In this document: positions 12,224-22,941 of the stretch, in pieces
Numbering within the stretch: the first letter of the stretch is position 1
How the letters are laid out: each line of letters opens with the position of its first letter
From: Myxocyprinus asiaticus
Taxonomy: Eukaryota > Chordata > Actinopteri > Cypriniformes > Catostomidae
Assembly: GCF_019703515.2 (NCBI RefSeq)
Contig: NC_059351.1
Coordinates: 15,751,501-15,815,500 of the forward strand
Length of the DNA: 64,000 nt
Direction of reading: 5' to 3'
Made by a program: the position numbers and the translations under genes
Notes under the pieces: generated by a model
Told to the model about the DNA's origin: nothing
Databases searched by the model: none
What the model saw: only the letters and a program-made list of their open reading frames with translations

Positions 12224-12775
12224 CCTCATGATAATTAGAAGGCCTACAAGATAGCGAAATCATAAGAAATCGTACAAGTTGGCTCATACAAAACATTAAA
12301 TTTTTTATTCCCATTGAGAAAATGAACAATGTTATTACGATTTTTCCTAAGTTTAACCGCCAACCAAAATCTAACCATGAAGCCTAACCCCTTACCCAAA
12401 CCAAACCTAACCATGATTTTAATAAGAAATTTTTGGGGGGGAACCACAGAAGAAAGAAAACGCTAGGGTTTGGAACGAGACAAGAGAAGCGTATTACATG
12501 CTACTGACATCAGTCATATGTATTGCATAAATAAAAATGGAATGAGTAACAATATTTGGTCACTGACATAACCTCTCTTAAAATAAAGTGTTGGATAGAA
12601 GGCTAGCTAAAATTCAATGCCTGACTTTTTGAAATTTGAAATACTTTTTAAAAATGGTTGTTCTCTATGGGAATAAAAGTTGTAATTTTTTTTTTTTTTT
12701 TTTTGTATAAGCCAAGTCATACGATATCTTACGATTTCACCATCTCTTACAAATTATTCCGAGTTATCATGAGAC
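12224..12775. mobile_element. Palindromic element family R2 with about 75-bp inverted ends
   Basis: The left arm (12224-12300) reads ctcatgataatt...aaatcataagaaatcgta...ttggctcataca. The right arm (12700-12775) is its inverse: tgtataagccaagtcata...cgatttcacc...ttatcatgag. The interior holds a gttaggttt-like run read on the minus strand (cctaaccatg, 12370-12418). A second copy lies at 36630-37160. Non-coding; the superfamily is not assignable by eye. Confidence 0.72.
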
Positions 12776-13562
12776 TTTGTGGTCTAAATTTGGTATTTGG
12801 TAAGAGATTTAGTTAAAGGGATCATTTATTGACTCTGAATAAATGAGAATAATCATGGATATGAGGATAGAATAGTTTCCTTTGGTGTAAACCCTGTCCT
12901 ACGGTTCAGCACTCAGATTCTTGCTTGAACCGTCAGATCCTGCCGGAAGACGATGACTGCAGGGGAGAGGAATTTATCCTTGTGGCAGGACGGGACCTAA
13001 ACTGGTGGTGAAGGGGTGGTTGGGGAGTGAAAACACGTATATAATGAGCGATGAAAGACATCTACAAAGCTTATAAAGCAGATTATGATTGGGTGAGATG
13101 CCTGAATTGAATGAATGGTGTAATGCAACCACGAGTATTCCTGAAGAACTACCGCTGTACTTCCATTTTGATTTATTTATTTATTTTTATTCATACATTT
13201 TCACACAAAGATGAAGCAGATTTAAAGAAAATACAAAAATTATAACAGTATACTGTAAGTGCAGGGAAAGTAAAAATAAATAAATTAAAAAAAGCCCAAA
13301 AGGGCTTATACAAGTAATTCCCACAATTCAAAGTTTGAATGGAAGTTCTTATTATATAAAGAAATTAAGAAACAATAAAAGACAAAAAGAAAAAGATAAT
13401 GGGAATAAGAAAAGAAAAAAGAAGTCATATTTTCATTTCATATTCACATTTCTGTCATTACTTTCTTTGTTCCGTAAAAAAGTTTATTTTTTTCTTAAAA
13501 AACAAAAAAAAAAAAAAACAATGACATTTGATGTTGTTGATTCAGATTAAGCACTTTATTGA
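12776..13562. other. Non-coding stretch
   Basis: Positions 13160-13420 are A-rich and could be a LINE 3' tail, but no diagnostic motif is present. No gene found. Confidence 0.35.
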
Positions 13563-13576
13563 TTATATATATATAT

Positions 13577-13648
<72 letters not shown>
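13563..13648. repeat. (TA)n microsatellite with TACA interruptions
   Basis: About 86 bp of TA, interrupted by acatacatac near 13579-13588. It is the longest TA tract in the window. Confidence 0.95.
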
Positions 13649-13649
<1 letters not shown>

Positions 13650-13651
<2 letters not shown>

Positions 13652-13921
13652 TGTGACTGAATCACAGCCCAAATTCCATTAGGTTCAGCACAAAACGTAA
13701 TCATATGGCTTCGGAAGATTTGGAATATAGTGCGGGAGTTTATTTTGTTTTGTTTGTTTTTTATCCTTTTTCAAGCTTGACAGACCAGGGACACTATATT
13801 CATTTTAATTATATGGCAAAGGAACCCTTTGAAGACTTAAAAAAAAATCACCTTTTGTGTTCCACAGAAGAAAGAAATGTATAGACAGAAGTTGTAATTT
13901 TTGGGTGAACTATTCATTAAA
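13650..13921. mobile_element. Right half of a gttcaccc palindromic element
   Basis: The end reads tgtgttccacagaagaaagaaatg...tttttgggtgaactattcatt, the inverse of the atagttcacccaaaaa termini seen at 27410, 50925 and 55715. The left part is missing or replaced by the adjoining (TA)n. Non-coding. Confidence 0.6.
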
Positions 13922-15330
13922 GTACACCTGTACAATAATTCCTTTTTCAGCATGTGTAATGAGTGTATTGCAAATGCATATACACACTCAAACACACACT
14001 TGCTGGCATCTCAAACATGAGCTTATTCTGCACTGCTGTTTTCTGGCCTTTGCTCTAGGACTTTTATTTTCCTTGTAGCTTAGATGCCACATTTCACCAA
14101 AAATCAGTAAGTATATACTGTATTGCAACATTTGCTGACATCAAAATAATGTTTAATCTTAGATTAGTTTACAATTAACATGGTTTTACATTTGAACTGA
14201 CATGGCTCTGAATTTTAATAGAGTTCATTTGATTAGCATCGCACAGTTTATTTGATAAAAGTCTATTTATTCAAGGCAAAAGAAAGAAAAAATAAAAAAC
14301 CTCTCTATGTGATTTTTTGTATAGCTCTAATTACATCATATATAACCTTTGTAATCTTTGTAAATTCTGGCAACACAAGCCGTTTACAAACACTACACCA
14401 CAAACATCTTGAATATTAAAGATGCTGGTGCTGGTTGAAATGGTCATCATTTCATGGTTTCCAGTGATTATGCCAGATGACCCTGATGACCGGATAACTG
14501 GTGGACAGTTTCCCAGAATGTCAGGATGTGCATGGGCTCTCTGACATGTTGTTAGTTACAAGGAGCAATTATTTGACATTTACACATCAGTAGTAATGTA
14601 TTCTGTCTGAAAACTTCCTGCCCATTTATTTTTTTTCATATCAAGTTGTATTATAATATCTTCTAAAGATCTAATAGCCATTACATAGTGTTCACTGTTT
14701 GTGTGCTTTCTATTCTATGGTTAAGCTAAATAAAATAAAAAACAATATAATGAAAATGTAAATCTTAATCTGTTTTAGAAAAAATAGTTTTGTTAGGTTT
14801 ATAGCTAGATATCAATAAATGATAAAACCTTGAATAATAATGAAAACAACCAATATTAATAATAACAGTTTTTTCAATATTGAGAGAAAAATATAATGGA
14901 GCTAGACTTCATTTTATCAATCAGGATTTGGTTGGATCGTGACAAATGGGTGTTACATAACAGAATGGAGTATGATGGTTGAAGGAGTAGAAAAAGCAAG
15001 AGGGATTTGTGATGTGATGTCAGCTGAAAATGAAAGTCATTGCAGAGGTGGAGCAAGATGTTATATTTTGATGGAGCATTATGAAAACAAACATGTTTCA
15101 TGTTCACTTAAATCATGTAATAATTGGCTGAGTATCATTTACCTATTTTACTGCAGTGTACCATCTTGTTAACAGTGTTGTGTTGGAATTTTGCCACTAC
15201 AAGCAATAATACACACTACTAAGGATGTTAAAGGAAAGATACACAATGCATTTCAACATTAGACCATAAAAGCATAAAAGCACAACATTAAAAAACAAAA
15301 AGAAGGATGTACACTGTTTTTATTTTTCCT
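13922..15330. other. Non-coding stretch
   Basis: AT-rich. No gene, RNA or repeat family recognised. Confidence 0.4.
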
Positions 15331-15610
15331 GTCTACATGCCCCTTGCTCTGTCCTCCTGAGACGGAATATTTGTCACCAGGTTTGGCATGTCAAGGCATG
15401 CCCAGTGGGTGCTACGATGACAAAGGGCAGATGGTTGCCAGGACAACCCCGCATGTGCGGGCAATGCCAGGCTGATGCCATGCTGTGACCTAATAAAGTC
15501 GGCGCCATGGCGGGTTATGACCTGAAAACCAAGCGCAAAGGCCAGACAGATTGGCCAAGCAGCAGTGGGGCACAATGGGGCACATACTCTACAGACTGAC
15601 TCCAACTGGA
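15331..15610. other. GC-rich non-coding block
   Basis: A local GC-rich island in AT-rich DNA, with repeated catgcc/ggcatg motifs and a ccaggacaacc run. A 90-residue minus-strand frame crosses it but has no recognisable domain or splice context. It could be a constrained element or an unlisted repeat. Confidence 0.3.
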
Positions 15611-16008
15611 TTCATGCATACTAACTGTAGACCTTTTCGCATTTATGTGCACTTTCTGCACATGCTGTCCTTCAACATGTTTTCTACACAGTATGTTTAA
15701 TTGTTTTATATTGCACTGATTTCATCAACATATGTTATCTATAGGTTAAGTCCTCCAACATACTAAATGTACTAAAATACCTTGAAACTAAACTGTTGTT
15801 GTCATGTTTTGTTTTTCAGACTTCATATTTTACATCTTAACATCTGGTGTAACTGGTGAGTTTGCGGCCTACTGTAGGTCCCACAGGTTTCCAATGCTAA
15901 CAATGCTAACTGAAAATAATACAATGCAACTAACCATCTAATGGTGCATTTTAGACAGCAAAATAGACTCTATTCACTTTTTAAAAGGGAGGAGATAGCG
16001 CTTTCTAT
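15611..16008. other. Non-coding stretch
   Basis: Nothing recognised. Confidence 0.4.
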
Positions 16009-16612
16009 GGCTGTGTCTCGTTTGGAAGTATGCGTCCTCCGGGGGTTGCATTTCTCAGCCGCATACGTCATTGAGGCTGTCTCGTTTCAGAAAAGCGAGT
16101 AGGACACTTCGAATTCAGCCTTCGAATGTGACCTTCTTTCACAGGAATTCGGAGGATGCATGAGGTGTATCCTTCGTGGGCACTCACAACCCACAATTCC
16201 TTGCTTCAACGGAAATGTCTAAAAAAATGAATAAAAAAGTTGAAGTACCTCAGTAGATGGGTGCAGAGTATATAATATGTATAATTATATGAATATATAA
16301 TTTAAATAAAGTATTAGTCTAAAAGTACACCTGTAAAATCTATTTTCTTTTCTCTTTACATCATTATAACTCTCCTAAAATTTACCTCATACATTCCCTT
16401 TCAGAGGGACTTTGTTCCCTTCTCACTCAAAGCGCTCACGCTTGTTAAAGAGTGGCGTGCTGTCAAAGCAACCATGTTACGTTCCGTTTCCGTTTGTCCG
16501 ATGAAGGCCGTCTTGTTTAAATGAGATTTGTTTAAAGGAGGACACACGGTATACTGCAGCCTTCAAAGGACACATCCTACCTAGCATGCAGCCTTCTAAA
16601 CTAGACACAGCC
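16009..16612. mobile_element. Non-autonomous DNA element with ggctgtgtct termini
   Basis: The left end reads ggctgtgtctcgtttggaag (16009-16028). The right end, read on the minus strand, is ggctgtgtctagtttagaag (16593-16612): 20-bp inverted repeats with two mismatches. The inside repeats the theme (ggctgtctcgtttcag at 16075, cttcg-rich runs near 16110 and 16170). The flanking bases tat/tag might be a 3-bp duplication, which would point to a PIF/Harbinger-like transposase, but this is weak. No coding frame. Confidence 0.65.
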
Positions 16613-16799
16613 TAGATCTATAGTTGTTCACATCAAAGGCTGTGCGTCCAATCAAACTCTACTGTATTTTTGCACAAACATGGGCAGGCTGTGTGAGTCA
16701 CATACTCAAAATTGTCCTTATCCTTGAAAAAATTAACGAAACTATGTATATGTATACACCCAGACTACATTAAACGCGGGTAACAAGATGGGTACAGCA

Positions 16800-17232
16800 T
16801 AGTCTCACGAGAATTTGTCACAATACTACGAGGTGTCAAATTCGTGCCTAGTCGTGCGACTTCATTTGTATGAAAATGTATGACTTATACATCAAACAAA
16901 CACATAAGCTTCATGAACATACATTCGGAACCCAGAAATGATGCTTTCTTTTGTATTATCCATAGGGCTTTTAATATTAATATTATGCTTTTGTTTACGC
17001 TCTGGGTAGGGTAAGGTGTTACACTCTATGGTTAGGTTTAGGGAAGGGGTTTTGGTTACGGGTTAAGGTAACAAACTCACAGTTTTGGATCAATATGCCT
17101 CATCAGGAACTACAAGAACAAGAGGGAAGCATCTCTCCTTGATTGGTGTACCACTCACAATGAACCTGTACGAACTGGTACGAATTCACCACTTCGTACT
17201 ATTTGAGAACATACAGTCCTCTTGAGACTGGG
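16800..17232. mobile_element. Palindromic element with agtctca/tgagact termini
   Basis: The left end is tagtctcacgagaa (about 16801) and the right end ctcttgagactgg (about 17220-17232). Subterminal tcgtgc/gtacga motifs recur near both ends, and the interior carries a ggttaggtttagg run (17032-17045). Non-coding and probably non-autonomous. The family is uncertain. Confidence 0.55.
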
Positions 17233-18548
17233 TTGGATAGGTATTGTGTGTTTGGTCACCACTTAATGTCCAATGTAAATGAATTCTGAACCAAAACCAG
17301 TCGAGTACCACTGATTACTGTTTACTTTTATGCTTGCATTGTTCTAATTCACCATTCAATGTCTCTGAGCTTCACTTAACTGCTAACAGTAAAACGATCA
17401 GAAAATGTTTGGCTCAGGATTAAAGGATGTTGCATTGCAAACATATCTTTGGTATTAATGACATTGATACATAGCAAGAGCTCTCAACATGGTTGATGTG
17501 AGAACTTCTCTCTACCATACCAGTTTTAATAAAACTGATAATACTAATAAGTCTATGCTTCTTAACAAGGGGAAAAACAGGTTTCTGTCAAGAAAAAGGC
17601 AGCAGCCATCTGAGAATTGAGAGGACTGTGGGAAGTCTCACAATTGGCTGGCTCTTTACTATCTTGCATGCTGTTGTGCACATATAAGCCACTAGCAAGT
17701 GCTCTGCTACTGTATTTTGATCTTGCTTGTGAACTATTCACAGATCTCTGTCATCAAGTGGTTTGGAGTAGTCCTTGTGTTTTCTCTGAAGTGCCAGAAG
17801 GGCCAACACATTAAATGGGTATATAAATTCAATGGAGCATTGGAGATACAGTCCTGTTTTTTGCAAAGTTGAGCTCACGAAGATGGTTGCATTATTAATT
17901 GCAATTATTTATTATTTATTTATTTTATTTATGGTGTTTTTTCATTACTTCATTTATTAATTAAATGTGAATTATCCCAAAAATTGTTAGACAAATTTTG
18001 TCATTCTTTACATTTCCAAACTCTGGATAAATGTTGTATTATAAGTTGAAAGAGTGCTATCCTTGCAAGTTAAATTGTTTTGTCTATATAACTTTTAAAT
18101 GTAATCTTTAGAGGTATTTGTCCCCAGTACCAAATATTATGAGCAGTAACAGAAAGGATACAGTCTATAGAACAGGGTCAGAAACTACTAATGACAAAAA
18201 TGCAACTAAAATGACAAAAAATGCCCCAGATATTTAAAATGTGGGGACAAAAAGTGCCCCTGTATGAATTCCTCTGTTATTATCTGTTACAATTTGACAT
18301 ATTTCATAATATTCTTTTCTAGGCTTATCCAGTTATGGGTTTAGTGCCTCTGTAGTGACATATAGTGGTCAAATCTCTGTTTTCACGGTCTCATAGACCA
18401 GTGTTGTAGAATATGTAGCTATGAAATGGTTTTTCATGAAAAATAAAATAAAATCAATGCCCTGAAAACACTGAATGTGAAGAAAATTCCTCCAATAAAA
18501 ATGTAAAAAAGCATGTACATCAAATAAAAAAAGGAGTGAGAACATAAC
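17233..18548. other. Non-coding stretch
   Basis: AT-rich with no gene found. Positions 17890-17930 are low-complexity tatttatt repeats. Confidence 0.4.
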
Positions 18549-19018
18549 AGCTGTATAATCTTTCTTTTTTGGGGGGGGGGATCTTCTCCCCAATTTGGAA
18601 TGCCCAATCCCCAATGCACTCTAAGTCCTCATGGTGGCGTAGTGACTCGCCTCAATCCGGGTGGCGGAGGACAAATCTCAGCTGCCTCCGCGTCTGAGAC
18701 CGTCAATCCACACATATTATCACATGGCTTATTGCGTGCATTACCGTGGAGACATAGCATGTGTGGAGGTTTCACACTATTCTCCGCGGCATCAACGCAC
18801 AACTCACCACGCACCCCACCGAGAGCAAACCACATTATAGCAACCACGAGGAGGTTACCCCATGTGACTCTACCCTCCCTAGCAACCGGGCCAATTTTGT
18901 TGTTTAGGAGACCTGGCTGGAGTCACTCAGCACACCCTGGATTCGAACTTGCAACTCCAGGAGTGGTAGTCAGCATCTTTACTCGCTGAGCAACCCAGGC
19001 CCCGAGCTGTATAATCTT
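18549..19018 (-). repeat. Full-length tRNA-derived SINE with perfect 14-bp target duplication
   Basis: The SINE body at 18563-19004 lies between exact copies of agctgtataatctt (18549-18562 and 19005-19018). On the minus strand it runs from ggcctgggttgctcagcgag (tRNA-like head with box A) through a box B near 18945-18960 (ttcgaa core) to a tail ending in a short homopolymer, seen as ttttttgggggggggg on the plus strand. The perfect duplication implies a fairly recent insertion. This is the best reference copy in the window. Frames of 129 and 72 residues across it are not genes. Confidence 0.93.
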
Positions 19019-19540
19019 CAGTAACACAGGGACTGACCAAGTACATACAATTTATTCTAGAAGAGTGTTTATTGTGTTATGATATCTTGTATATTATTTA
19101 CTTTTTGTTTTTTTTGGATTTGATGTTGATTTGTTTTTATGTATAATTGCCATAATTTCTCAGATTGACATGGTTTTTATTAAATAATTCTGAAGTATTC
19201 AACATAAATGAATTGTGTTTTATAAGGTTTTTAAAAAAATCCATTAAATGGTAAAAAAAAAATGCCCCTAAAATTAAATTCCATAGGGCAAAATTTGCCA
19301 CTTATTAAAAAAAAAAAACCCTGCTTTGCATTACAAAAACTTGTCCATAAAGCCCATAAATCAGAGAGACCCTTATTTGGAAGTCCTGTGTGTACACTGA
19401 AGCCAGAGTGGACGGAGGACATATTAAACATTTAAAATGAGTATTGTGCTGAATCTTCTTTCATCAGGTCAGTTACTGACATTGGCAGAGTTCAGGTGCA
19501 CTTCATTATGTATAATATTCTATGACATTAATTAAAGTAA
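19019..19540. other. Non-coding stretch
   Basis: AT-rich, A tracts at 19252-19262 and 19306-19318, no gene. Confidence 0.4.
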
Positions 19541-20290
19541 TTACGAGGCCATGGAGGGCAAAGATAACTGAGGAGATTAAAGGTATTATGTCATGATTTT
19601 GCCATTATCATAGTATGTAATTTCCACTTTAATTAGAATTAATTGTAAATGAATTGTATGCAACACCAGTCTCCAAACATGTAGCTAATCTCTGCCCTCT
19701 GAAAAGGAGAGAGAGATAAAGCAAACCCTTGCCTTTATACAGGTTAGAGTTAATTACATTTCATTTAATTATTTTTCTGTTACAAATTCAAATCTTTGCA
19801 GTCTAATATGTCTCCTCCCATCCGAGAAGGAAATAAGAGTAGAAATGGGATGCATTGAAAGAAAGGGAAAAAAATGAAGCCTTAAAATGATCGAGTCTCT
19901 CTCCCTTTCTCTCATATTCACTTTCTCTCTTTCAGAATAAGTGAACTGTCAGCAAATTCTGGGGCAAAAAATAATTATTTCAGCATGATAAACCTTTTCA
20001 TCTACTTGACTCCTTCTACAGCAAAGCAAATTAATAATGTCAAACTTGCTATCTCTCATGGGATGGGCCGTTGCCTAATGAGGGTGTTTACTATGTGGGC
20101 AGAGCAAAGTGATAGCAACGGCAAAACTTTGTCCTGATCACGACACACCTGTCAGACCAACACCTCATCACTGGCATGTCGAGGGCAAACCTCATTTTAT
20201 AAGCCATTTTTTTCCCCCCAGGAATTAACTGCTGCCCAGGGAGGCTCTCCAGGATTGCAGAGCCAATGGATGATTCACTTAATTATGGAG
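19541..20290. other. Candidate conserved non-coding block rich in homeodomain motifs
   Basis: Non-repetitive and non-coding. TAAT-core motifs cluster at attaattaaagtaatta (19529-19545), tttaattagaattaatt (19630-19646) and ttaattattt (19766-19775). More GC-balanced sequence follows at 20050-20280. This mix is typical of developmental enhancers, but conservation cannot be tested here. Confidence 0.35.
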
Positions 20291-20594
20291 GCAGAATGGA
20301 GACACACTCGTGTAGTGCTCTGCTGAAAGACATGACTGGGTCAGGAAAGACCTAGTCTCAGCCTCAGACGGCATGCTCACGGGTTGCCCACAGTTTGTCC
20401 ACTGATTGTCTGATGTTGCACACAAAACTGGGAAAAAATATTTGAAAATCAGCAGTTCCAATCTGATTTGGCTGGCTTAACTAACATAATCATGCAAGAA
20501 AACGACATGCAGCTTCCAACTGTTCATGTACTTGAAATCAACACCATTCTGCCGAATTACTGACAAGCATCACCTCCCACCTTTCCCTATGGTG
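20291..20594. other. Non-coding stretch
   Basis: Nothing recognised. Confidence 0.35.
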
Positions 20595-20975
20595 CTACTG
20601 ATTGCGTTGGTATGAGACATGGGTTCTGGTCCCATGAGAACCAGGTTGTAATCTCATTCATATAAACAATGGAGGTTGTATTTTTGCTCTAAAATTGCAT
20701 TTTTACTTCACTGACGGTTAGGTTCAGGGCTGGGGTTTGGGTTAGGGGTAAAATGAATAAAATATGCATTCCTATTGACTGTATTACATCATTTACAACT
20801 AAAAATACAACTCTCTTTTAGTGCCACCCTGTAGACGTTTAACTTCAACAACACTTCTGGCATCGGCCACTGGAAGCAGTGGTTCGAATTTTGAGAACCA
20901 AACACTGATTTCAGCAGCAGAACTTTCAAACTCATATTGCCAAATTCACAATGTGATCAGTCTGGCTTTATGCAA
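20595..20975 (+). repeat. Divergent copy of tRNA-headed repeat R3
   Basis: Shares cataaacaat, ttgcattttt, gggttaggggtaa-like and aataaaatatgcattcc motifs in the same order as the copies at 37630-38198 and 51136-51718. It then continues through a ctctttt...gccaccct stretch and a gcagtggttcgaattt run. Clearly more diverged than those two copies. Confidence 0.55.
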
Positions 20976-22941
20976 CTTCCAGGAGTGAAGCAAGTTGTTT
21001 TAGCAGTACAGGCTGTAATAAAGTGAAGAGGAATGCATATTTTATAAACTTTTTTATTTGTATTAGTCTGTCTAAAAAAAAAGTTTTGTTTAAAAGGTAC
21101 CAGGTTGATAAAATCAGTTCTTTAAAGAAGAACTAATCACTGGATTTGCCAAAGTTTGCCAGGTTAATGGCATCAAATCTCTAAAGACATGTGTTATCTG
21201 AAGGACGACTGTATATCCCACTTTCTGAGTTATGTCTGGGAAATAAACAGAAATTCTGATCACAAAGTCGTCCCACATACAACCATTCACAGAGACTGCA
21301 ATTATTTAAATTATTTTTTTTCCACGCTACAGTATTATTGTGGTATAAATTATTTCAGATGAACTTGCCACTAATTGGCTCGTTAATTGTTCTTGGTCGC
21401 TTTACACAATATGTTAGACAGATGGGTTGTTCCTGTCTCACTGGCCAGAACAGAACATAACATCCACTTTTTCAGCCATCTGGTTATGTGAGACTAAGAC
21501 TGACCTAAAATGACATGGGGTTGGTTTATTACCAAGTACTTACAGTATGAATTAACCTGGGTTACCTTCATAGTTGTTATCTGGATTAAATGCTAGCTTA
21601 ATTTTTTTAGCCTTCCTGGGCTAAAATCACTATTTTAATTCCCCCCACCCAGTACACATTTGGTATTTCATTCCAGTGAGAGAAAGAGACGTATCACTCC
21701 GTCATAGCCTATTTCAGATTTTACAGTGTGACACGTTAACTGCACATCACATTTTACAGTGACAAGTCTTGGGGAAATGTAGTTAAGCCTACATTAGAAT
21801 GTCCTCATTCCATTTGTTAATTCTCTGGCCTGTACTTGATGTTAGGACACGGATTCAATCGGATTCAATCCCTTTATATCTGGGTGATAAATTAAATATA
21901 GCTAGTTACTTTAGATATTATAGGTCAGATTTGACTTTGAAGGCACTTTGCAGGATTAAGTGAAACAGAATGAAAGATCATTGATGATGATTTGATGTGT
22001 GTACCCTGACTTTAGCAATAAGTGTTTCTGTCAGTGTAAAGAGATACTAAAGGGAGTCAAAAAAAGGTTTATCTGTTTTGTCTTATTTAGTGCTAAAGTC
22101 AACATGTCTTTAAGTCAAAATTGATTCTTGCTTACTTTCTCAATACACATTCCTGCTCTTTCTGTACATTATTCATCTGTGCATGTTATACAAAAAAAAA
22201 AAAAAAAAAAAAACATTTGGGAAATACATCAGAATATAGAAATAAAATGATTTGCCAATGCCATTTCGTGTTGACTTTTAAGTAACCTCCTGTCTAAATA
22301 ATTAGAGTTGTATTCTGAAACTGCAGAGAGTTGTTAAGTTGAACTAGCAGTCTGCAAATTTTGCTAATTGAGTAGAGAGCCATCGTTAGCAGGTCAAAGC
22401 TTATGTATTAAAACAGGCAAAGCACTGACCTCATCCGAGGAGAATTTTTACATGCATGAAAATAGATTCTTCTGTATTAGCCTAAAATACATTCCCTACA
22501 GTTGACCAAAACAAACCAATTCCAGTCAATATTGGTCTACTCAGATCTTGCGTAATCCAAGCACCAATGCCTGTTTTTAAGATAATTATTTTTAATCCCA
22601 TCAAAAAAATAAGGACTCCAGCATTTTGATTTTGGCCCATTTTCAGGAAACAGTGCCATTTGTGTCTCAATGACTCGTTACTGATATAACTAACTGGAAG
22701 AAATAAATAAAATCACAGATAATGAACTTAGTCACATAGTTTGATAGATTTAGCTTTGTTCAGTTTATTGCAAAATAAGACAGACAGACAGACAGATGCT
22801 TTTGGTGTTACAACATAATGCAAATAAATGGAAAGGGCAATTATTTTCCTATAGCTAATCTGTCACCTAATGGTAAACCAAACAAACATTTGAAGTAAAA
22901 TATTTCTCTGGTTTCATTTCTTTGCTCTCTCTCTCTTTCAG
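20976..22941. other. Non-coding stretch with short repeats
   Basis: No coding signal. Holds a (CAGA)n tract at 22780-22796 and poly-A at 22192-22213. The phrase tggatttgccaaagtttgcc (21144-21163) recurs with small changes at 24910-24929, so a short dispersed repeat is present in both places. Confidence 0.45.

Noticed and set aside
15333..15605. 90-residue minus-strand frame in a GC-rich island
   Set aside because: No domain, no splice sites in phase and no homology that I recognise; open by GC-rich composition alone.
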